64,000 nt of DNA from Lentimicrobiaceae bacterium. GTDB taxonomy: Bacteria; Bacteroidota; Bacteroidia; Bacteroidales; JAGNHN01. This document shows positions 55,601-62,000 of this stretch, piece after piece; the stretch's first letter is position 1; each line of letters opens with the position of its first letter. Where the stretch lies: NCBI GenBank assembly GCA_018001695.1, contig JAGNHN010000003.1:38416-102415 (forward strand), written 5' to 3'. Made by a program: the position numbers and the translations under genes. The notes beneath the pieces are model-generated. The model ran no database searches and had not been told where the DNA came from. It saw nothing but the letters and a program-made list of their open reading frames with translations.

Positions 55601-55748
55601 GGTCACTGACCCCATGTATGGTAGTATGGCAACGGCCATCATCAGTGGACTACTGATCGGAACGCTCATCACACTCCTCTTCGTTCCCATACTCTATGCG
55701 GCCTTTTTCCGTGTGAAACCACAATCTGTAATCGCCAATATGCTTTAA
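52605..55748 (+). CDS. RND superfamily efflux permease (HAE1-like)
   Basis: A 1,047-residue inner-membrane proton-driven pump of normal length. The twelve-helix pattern with two large periplasmic loops is evident. The start FRRQAFVYFLLVCMIAGGILAY, the helix 4 motif GMLVDNAIVVIDG (one of the two AcrB aspartates retained) and the helix 10-12 region (FMAIIGSFGLMGMIVKNAIVLLDE, then RPVLLASFTTILGMLPL) are typical. It forms a tripartite pump with the lipoprotein adaptor before it and the TolC-like protein after it. The substrate (drug, bile acid, metal or lipid) cannot be decided; the heavy-metal (CzcA) signature is not seen. Confidence 0.95.
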   Translation: MHLTELSFRRQAFVYFLLVCMIAGGILAYRSISKLEDPELVVMQSQIVTIWPGATAHEVEWQVTQVIEDALNTLANVESVRSRSMAGLSVVAVTLELTVPQDEIEQYWDYLRRRIGEAEAKLPAGAMAPVIYDDFGDVYGMFYGMTAEGYNYREMSKMARYVQRELLAVEGIARVELFGEQDPVTSIIFTPSKMGELDVFPLQVISAINGQNSMVYPGMLNTGNQQLAMVVDGMVHSAEDLGEVMVKNMSGRTFKLGDIADIREEYGDPPRRTFQVNNQSAIGISLSMESGENIIRVGNRVEKRLAELQAYMPLGYQFEKVFFQPDLVSQSIDGFMFNLIASVLIVILVLMIFMGLRSGLIIGSGLVLTIMATFPILLAAGGTLQRISLGAFIVAMGMLVDNAIVVIDGILVDMKKGINRKQALVDPARRTAWPLLGATFIAVAAFLPVYLSQDAAGTYARDLFIVLCISLLISWVLAMTQVPLFAASLLKNRHMQQSSEQFTGWGYRKLRQWLNLLLHYKTATLVTGGIMLMLAALNFGNIKKTFFPDFNYNQVYVEYRLPAGTGPQRVNDDLRQITAYLQSLKEVGLVVSSHGQTPSRYCLVRPMGEAADHYGELIINFSDYKTMRRMKPLISAYLHEYYPDARIRIRKYNLSIKASHTIEAEFSGPDPAVLNQLSQQAIAVFRSNPYTDPYTIEDDWEPMGKMLRAQYTRQAAARAGISRQDVSNALLTATDGLPIGFYYDGQTRVGLQLKLRDSGGSRIGDPREIPVWPMLPDLSGLDEGKLRGLLMGIGSLDDLIHEVVSPVPLSAVTHGLTLDWEEQVVRRTNGRRAIQVQCEPLDGYSPALVRNTSKAAIEGIPLPPGYELKWVGEYELQGEALRNIFRYLPISIMLIILTLILLFNDIRKPLIVLICIPMAFIGIVPGMIITGQPFTFMAIIGSFGLMGMIVKNAIVLLDEAERLISSGAEKHLALIQATISRARPVLLASFTTILGMLPLVTDPMYGSMATAIISGLLIGTLITLLFVPILYAAFFRVKPQSVIANML

Positions 55749-55752
55749 CAAC

Positions 55753-57162
55753 ATGAGTAAGATTTTGATAATCATAATGTTAATATTATCGTGCGTTTCA
55801 CCTTTATCAGGCCAGGAGATCCTGAGCTTGGACCGATGCAGGGATCTGGTCCTTAAGCACAATGAAGCGTTGCAGCAGGCTGCCAATCAGGTGGAGCTGG
55901 CCCGGCAACAGCAGGCTGCCGCCCGCACCTTCCGCTTACCGTCCTTTTCGGCCACTGCAACGGGTATCTGGCAGGACAAGGATTTAGAAATGGAACTCAT
56001 CCTGCCTACGATGAAGCCCAATCCCATTACCGGTGAACTGGAGCCAAACCTGATGATCAATCCGGCTACAGGGCTTCCCCTTACAGGAGCCGATGGGAAT
56101 CCGGTGTTCAACATGTATGCATGGATGCCTTTGGAAGTGAGCCTTAGTGGTGCTTATATGGCTGGTTTTCAGATGGAACAACCCATATATGCCGGAGGTA
56201 AAGTTGCGGCAGGTAATAAGATGGCTGATATCGGGCTAGAGATGGCCGGAGATAACATGGCCCTGCAGCGGATGAACTACCTTCTGGCTGCCGACCACGC
56301 CTATTGGACTTATGTCTCCCTAATCCAGAAAGTGACATTGGCCCAACAGTCCGTGGAACTGCTGGAGGAAGTTATGGCCCTGGCCGGTAACAGCCAGGAA
56401 GTGGGCATGAGCAGTCGTAACGATCTTCTCAAAGCCCAGGTAGCCTTCAACGAGGCCAAACTTGCGCTAAAGAAAGCCGGTAACGGACTAACGCTAAGCC
56501 GGCTGGAGCTCTGTCGCCTCACCGGATTGCCCTGGCATTCGGATATTCTTCCATCAGATACCCATATCGTACTTCTGCCTGTAAATGATGATGATATAAC
56601 GACCAAAGGACCGGATCGTCGACCCGATTACCGCCTGCTCGAAAAGAAGGTCAGCATGGAAGACCAGCAGATCCGACTAACAAGGGCTGATTTTCTTCCC
56701 CAGGCCGGATTTCAGGCTGGATATCAGCATCTGGGCGGTATCAAATTCAGTGGCACATCGTTTGACAATACGAGCCTCAACTTGTTGGTATCCTTGAAAA
56801 TCCCCATCTTTCACTGGGGAGAAGGATTCAGAAAGGTGACGATGGCAAAAATTGAGAAGGAAAATAGTTTACTTGAGCTGGCCAGGTACCGCCAACTCAT
56901 GCATTTGGAAGCCGAACAGGCCAGAATGAATCTCGAACTGGCAAGGGAGCGGATTCTTCTAAATGAAGCGGCGCTGTTGCAGGCCGAAGAAAACCTGCGC
57001 GTCAGCCGCGACAATTACGAAGTCCGTATAGAAACAATGACAGCCTTGTTAGCGGCGCAAACACAGTGGCAACAGGCCTATACCGAACTCATTGAGGCCA
57101 GGACTGATTACCGCATCAGAGAGAGTCAGTGGCGCAAGGCAAACGGCATTCTGGGGCAATGA
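55753..57162 (+). CDS. TolC-family outer membrane efflux protein
   Basis: A 469-residue outer-membrane channel. A signal peptide (MSKILIIIMLILSCVSPLSG) precedes the first helical repeat LSLDRCRDLVLKHNEALQQAANQVELARQQQ. The second repeat (LARYRQLMHLEAEQARMNLELARERI... LRVSRDNYEVRIETMTALLAAQTQ) completes the duplicated alpha-barrel pattern. A strand region (PNPITGELEPNLMINPATGLPLTGADG) is longer than in TolC. The start is 4 bases after the permease stop. It should form the exit duct for the pump encoded upstream. Confidence 0.93.
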   Translation: MSKILIIIMLILSCVSPLSGQEILSLDRCRDLVLKHNEALQQAANQVELARQQQAAARTFRLPSFSATATGIWQDKDLEMELILPTMKPNPITGELEPNLMINPATGLPLTGADGNPVFNMYAWMPLEVSLSGAYMAGFQMEQPIYAGGKVAAGNKMADIGLEMAGDNMALQRMNYLLAADHAYWTYVSLIQKVTLAQQSVELLEEVMALAGNSQEVGMSSRNDLLKAQVAFNEAKLALKKAGNGLTLSRLELCRLTGLPWHSDILPSDTHIVLLPVNDDDITTKGPDRRPDYRLLEKKVSMEDQQIRLTRADFLPQAGFQAGYQHLGGIKFSGTSFDNTSLNLLVSLKIPIFHWGEGFRKVTMAKIEKENSLLELARYRQLMHLEAEQARMNLELARERILLNEAALLQAEENLRVSRDNYEVRIETMTALLAAQTQWQQAYTELIEARTDYRIRESQWRKANGILGQ

Positions 57163-57200
57163 TACTCAGCAAGTATGCCAAGTTTTATCACAGGATAGCG

Positions 57201-57208
57201 TACATTTG
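57201..57208 (+). promoter_or_regulatory. -7 promoter box (TACATTTG) of the LytS/LytTR pair
   Basis: A perfect TAnnTTTG box ends 10 bases before the ATG at 57219, giving a very short leader. It lies 38 bases after the TolC-like stop, so the regulator pair has its own promoter in addition to possible read-through. Confidence 0.6.
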
Positions 57209-57218
57209 ACAGATAAGC

Positions 57219-58265
57219 ATGCAGGCAGTGAAAAACCAGGAACTTCATTTCATCAGCCGGCTTTCGGACTATACCCTGCGAAGTTTCCTCATCAGGCTGG
57301 GCCTGGTCAGTGCCACCGCCTGGCTTTTTTTGTTTCTGGCTGTCACCATTGTAGGCGATGGAAGTATCCAGGTTACGTTCATCGAGTATATACGCACAAT
57401 ATTAATATTCAATGTAATAAGTGAAGGGAATGTTCTCTTTGATCATCTTGCGGAACGTTTTCTGCCCATTCCGGAAAAGTTCAGTCTTCGCCTTTCCTTA
57501 CACATGGTCATCAGCCTGGTATTGGGTGGTTGCACCCTGATCCTGCTCAGGCTGACGGGATATGATGCTTTATTCTTTGCCCATCCCATCATGCAACTGA
57601 TGATCCTCTTCGGACTGATTTTCATCTTTATCCTGATCGTGGTCTCGGTAACCCTGCGCATCACCGAGAAATGGATCTTCAGCATACGACAGCTCGAGGA
57701 GCTGAAGAACCTCAAGCTGGCCGGAGATTATCACTCCCTGCAGGCTCAGCTCAATCCCCATTTTCTATTCAACAACCTCAGTGTGCTCAAGTCAATGATT
57801 ACATATGAGCCAGCTGCTGCAGTGCAGTTCACACAGAATTTCACCGATGTGTATCGCTATGTTTTGCAAAGCAAGGACAAGACCACCGTCAGCTTGGCGG
57901 AAGAGCTGGTTTTTCTGCAGGCCTATATAGCCCTGCACCAGGAGCGGATGGGACAAGCCCTCAGGGTAGTGACAGATATCGATGACGAAGCCCTGAACAG
58001 GGAGATACCGCCGTTGGCGTTGCAGCTCCTGGTTGAGAACGCCATTAAGCACAACATCGCACTGAGCACCACTCCCCTCGTGATACAAATTGTGGCGAGG
58101 GGTGACCGGGTTATGGTCACCAATACCCTTACTCCAAAAGAATCCAGCTTTTCAGAGAAGACTGGCCTTGCCAACCTGATGCAGCGTTACGCGATCCTGA
58201 CCGGCAGAGAGGTTCGCATTGAGGCGGGAGACCGTCATTTCACCGTGGAAATTCCTTTGTTATGA
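57219..58265 (+). CDS. LytS-type (His_kinase) sensor kinase
   Basis: A 348-residue membrane kinase. Four hydrophobic segments lie at about residues 23-45, 57-68, 93-113 and 123-148. A coiled coil leads to the His_kinase box AQLNPHFLFNNLSVLKSM with phospho-acceptor H181. The ATPase domain shows LQLLVENAIKHN (N box) and TGLANLMQRYAIL (G2-like). The domain order and the partner LytTR regulator, overlapped by ATGA, are typical of Bacteroidota. It lies directly downstream of the RND operon, which suggests it senses a condition tied to envelope stress, an inference only. Confidence 0.92.
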   Translation: MQAVKNQELHFISRLSDYTLRSFLIRLGLVSATAWLFLFLAVTIVGDGSIQVTFIEYIRTILIFNVISEGNVLFDHLAERFLPIPEKFSLRLSLHMVISLVLGGCTLILLRLTGYDALFFAHPIMQLMILFGLIFIFILIVVSVTLRITEKWIFSIRQLEELKNLKLAGDYHSLQAQLNPHFLFNNLSVLKSMITYEPAAAVQFTQNFTDVYRYVLQSKDKTTVSLAEELVFLQAYIALHQERMGQALRVVTDIDDEALNREIPPLALQLLVENAIKHNIALSTTPLVIQIVARGDRVMVTNTLTPKESSFSEKTGLANLMQRYAILTGREVRIEAGDRHFTVEIPLL

Positions 58266-59035
58266 ACCCACTAACCAGGATTGTTTTGGTAGAGGATGAA
58301 GCCTATAACCTGCGTTTATTGCAGGGAATGATCCAGAAGTTGCGCCCAGCCTGGGAGGTTGTCGCCACTTTTGAGAGCGTCCGTGATACCGTTGAATGGT
58401 TGCGGCATCATGTCCATCCCGATTTGCTCCTACTTGATATTCAATTGGCTGATGGTTTGTGCTTTGGTATTTTTGACCAGATAGAGGTACAAAGCATGAT
58501 GATCTTCACCACCGCCTATGACAATTATGCCATACAAGCCTTTAAGGTCAACAGCGTCGATTACCTCCTGAAACCATTCAGGGAGAGCGAGTTGGAGCAG
58601 GCTTTTCAGAAGTTTGAGCGTTTGCGGGGGTTGGTTTTACCAGGGCTCACGGACTATGTTGAGGTGGTTGAAGCAATACGCAAGGGAGAAAAGAAGTTTC
58701 GAAGGCGCTTCCTGGTGAGCAGGGGGGATGCATATATTCGTCTGGAGGTGGAGGACATTGCGTGTTTTTCCAGTGAGAACCGCATAACCACGGCCATCAC
58801 CTTTCGGGGCGAGCATCATAACCTTGATTTTTCACTGGATACCCTTGAGGAACAGTTGGATCCTGATGTATTTTACAGGGCCAACCGACAATGGGTAGTC
58901 AACATTCGGGCTGTTATAAGAATTGAAAACCATTTTGGCGGCAGGCTCAAAATCCACCTACAGCCCCATTATGAAGGCGATATCATGGTCAGCCGTCTCA
59001 AGTCCATGGACTTCAAGCGCTGGGCCGGGCGATGA
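58262..59035 (+). CDS. LytTR-family response regulator
   Basis: A 257-residue regulator. The receiver has VLVEDEAYN at the start, the phospho-acceptor D59 in LLLLDIQLAD, TTAYDNYAIQAFKVNSVDYLLKPF (conserved Thr and Lys). The C-terminal LytTR DNA-binding domain is at about residues 150-257: RRRFLVSRGDAYIRLE, FSSENRITT, FYRANRQWVVNI (the RxH/RQ-type core) and LKSMDFKRW. It overlaps the kinase gene by ATGA. It may control the upstream efflux operon, though direct repeats for LytTR binding were not found before 51538. Confidence 0.93.
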   Translation: MNPLTRIVLVEDEAYNLRLLQGMIQKLRPAWEVVATFESVRDTVEWLRHHVHPDLLLLDIQLADGLCFGIFDQIEVQSMMIFTTAYDNYAIQAFKVNSVDYLLKPFRESELEQAFQKFERLRGLVLPGLTDYVEVVEAIRKGEKKFRRRFLVSRGDAYIRLEVEDIACFSSENRITTAITFRGEHHNLDFSLDTLEEQLDPDVFYRANRQWVVNIRAVIRIENHFGGRLKIHLQPHYEGDIMVSRLKSMDFKRWAGR

Positions 59036-59086
59036 GGCCACGCTTGCTGCTCATCCTCGCTATCCTAAGCCCAGCCAAATTAACGT

Positions 59087-62000
59087 TTAAGGGCTCGAAA
59101 ACGATCCATTAACATCGCCTGTACACAGCACCTTAATGTTTTGTGTAATGGTAGTTCCTTCAATGGGCATCATTACAACTGGCGCCTCTGAAACCCATTC
59201 TCCGACAGGAAAACCAAGGATAATTTGTGCAAATCGTTTGGCAACCAGTAAAGCATCAGAAGCATTTACAAAACCTGAACCATTGACATCGGCAGCTGTT
59301 TCTTTCAGTCCGATGAGCGGAGGGTCGTTAACGAAATGCTTCATGATGAGCAATGCATCATTTGAATTGTATCCGCCTGAAGTCTTGTTGACCATGGCCT
59401 TTATTGTGAATGTCCCGCCAGGAACGCTCGTGAATGCAAAGGACCCAGTATTGTCAGTTAATACACTGTCTAACAAGATACTACCCTGACATAGAAGAAC
59501 TTTGGCAGAGGTAATAGCACTTGCAGCGGTATTCAGATATTGAACGATTCCTTCAATGCGGCCTGTACCTGCTGTAATAAGGTTTATGGAAAGCTGATCA
59601 GATGCGGTGCACCCTGTTTGAAGGTCAGTTACCGCTATGGAGTAGCTTGTATTTGCCATAGGAATCACTGTTAGAGACCCCGTTACATTGCCAGAAGGCT
59701 GCCAGAGATATCCATATTGCCCTGAGCCACCAGTTATAATCGGCGTCAGTGTGACAGAATTCCCGCTTAGGAGCATGATATCAGGTCCGAGTGAAACATT
59801 GGGTGCTAAGTTGACTTGTACGGTGACAGAAGCTGTATTTGTACAACCCTGATTATCTGTTCCGGTTACCTGATAAGTGGTAGATTCGATGGGAGATACG
59901 GTTTTCGATGATCCTGATCCCATCGAATGACTCCAAGCGTATGATAAAGCTCCCTGGACATTGAGCACGGCTGAACTGCCTTGACATAATGCGGTAGGAG
60001 TACTCGTCACATTTAATGCCGGTGGGCTATGTACTACCAGACTGGCAGAATTGGATTCAACATTGCCTGAAGAACTGGATATCAAACAGGTATATTGACC
60101 CTGATTATTCACTGTCGCAGCCGGAATGGTATAGACGGAGGTGTTACCTCCTGTGCCTGTGGTCACATTACTTCCATTCTTTTTCCATTGATAGGCAAGT
60201 GTGGTTGTTCCTGTGGCAGTAACAGAAAAACTGATCATATCCCCTTCACATGCATCGATACTTGCAGGATGCTGGGTAATGGTTGGCGGCAGGAGAAGCG
60301 GATAGATTATTCCATCTGAATATGTACATAAGACAATGTCGTTATCGTTGTTAATAAACAGTCTATTGGCAGGATTATCACTCCAGTTGACCATGGCATT
60401 GCCACCGTTATACAAAAAGATCAATTTGAAAAAGAGCCCATTGGAAATCGTTACCGGACTTCCATCATAAAAGAAAGTGATAGTACCAGAAGATGAATTG
60501 GTTATAACAGTTAAATCAGACATATTAACAGCACTGTTCCACCAGGATGTGTTCAAATGCGTAAGCTTGGTTTCATCAAAATCGATGCTGAACTGAAACA
60601 GGGAAACATTAGTTAGATTTGATGCAAAAACATGGATTTCTGTGATGCTGCCTGGTATCGCTGAGTCGCTTTGAAGGGAAAGCATGGCATGTTGAGAAGG
60701 AACCACGTTAATTAGGAAAGACGAAGAAACGGCTCCGCTACCACAATTATTAACCCCTTGTACGAATAAGCTTCCTGAGGTGGCATTTTGACTGAAGTTG
60801 ATGGTCACGGAACTGCTCCCATTTCCATTGATCGTAGCGCCGGTTCCGGAATAGGTCCACAGATAATAAGTTGCATTTGGAATTTGAGGGTGTTGGTATA
60901 CCATGTTCGAGGAACCCTGAAAAACCTGTGCATTTCCTGTTATTATTCCCCCAGATCCCGGAAGGGGATTTACCGAAATTGGCAATGAAGCTGGGCTCCC
61001 TTCACCGCATGTATTCATGGCCTTTACACTTATTATGCCTGAACTTGCATTTGGGCCATAGCTGACAGTAATGCTATTCGTTGTGCTTGTCCCGGAGACT
61101 CCTGGAGGCAAAGACCATACATAGGAAGATGCATCTGCTACAGGAGCAACGGTATAGGTTTCTCCTGATTGACCCTGACAGACCAGCTGATTCCCATTAA
61201 TGGCACCAACAGCTGCCGGAAGGGAATGGACCGTAATCGTTTTTGTAATAGACTGTCCTTCACCACATGCATTTACCCCCTTAACGGAGATGTTGCCGGA
61301 GCTGGAATTTGGTCCATATCCGGCAACGATCATATTGGTGGTGCTGTTCCCACTGGCCCCTGGTGGAAGTGACCATAAATAAGAGGTTGCACCAGAGATG
61401 GCGGGTACTATATAGGTTTCGTTAGCCTGACCTTGACAAACCTCAGTAGCACCGTTGATGATAGTACCTGTAGCGGGTATCGCATTAATGGTGATGGCCT
61501 TCGAAAGAGGCAAGCCTTCACCGCAGGCATTGACCCCTTTCACACTGATATTGCCGGAGCTGGCATTGGGGCCATAGCTAACAACAATCACATTGGTTGT
61601 GCTGGTTCCGATTGCACCTGGGGGCAAGGACCATACATATGAAGTAGCATCTGGAATGACAGGAATGCTGTAGATGATGTTGTTTTGACCTGGGCAAATA
61701 TGACCGTTACCACTGATGGCAGAAGGAGTAGCAGGCAGGTTGCTGACGGTGATGGCCTTCGTAACAGGCAAGCCTTCGCCGCATGCGTTCACACCTTTAA
61801 CGCTGATATTCCCGGAGATGGCATTGGGGCCGAAATGCACTGTAATCGTGTTTGTTGTGCTCGTTCCGGTTGCACCAGCAGGCAAGGACCAAATGTAAGA
61901 TGAAACGTTTATCGCAGGATCGATAGAATAGCCAACATCTGATTCACCTGAACATACGATATCAGCACCAAAAATAGTGTCGATGGCTGAGATTGCTCCG

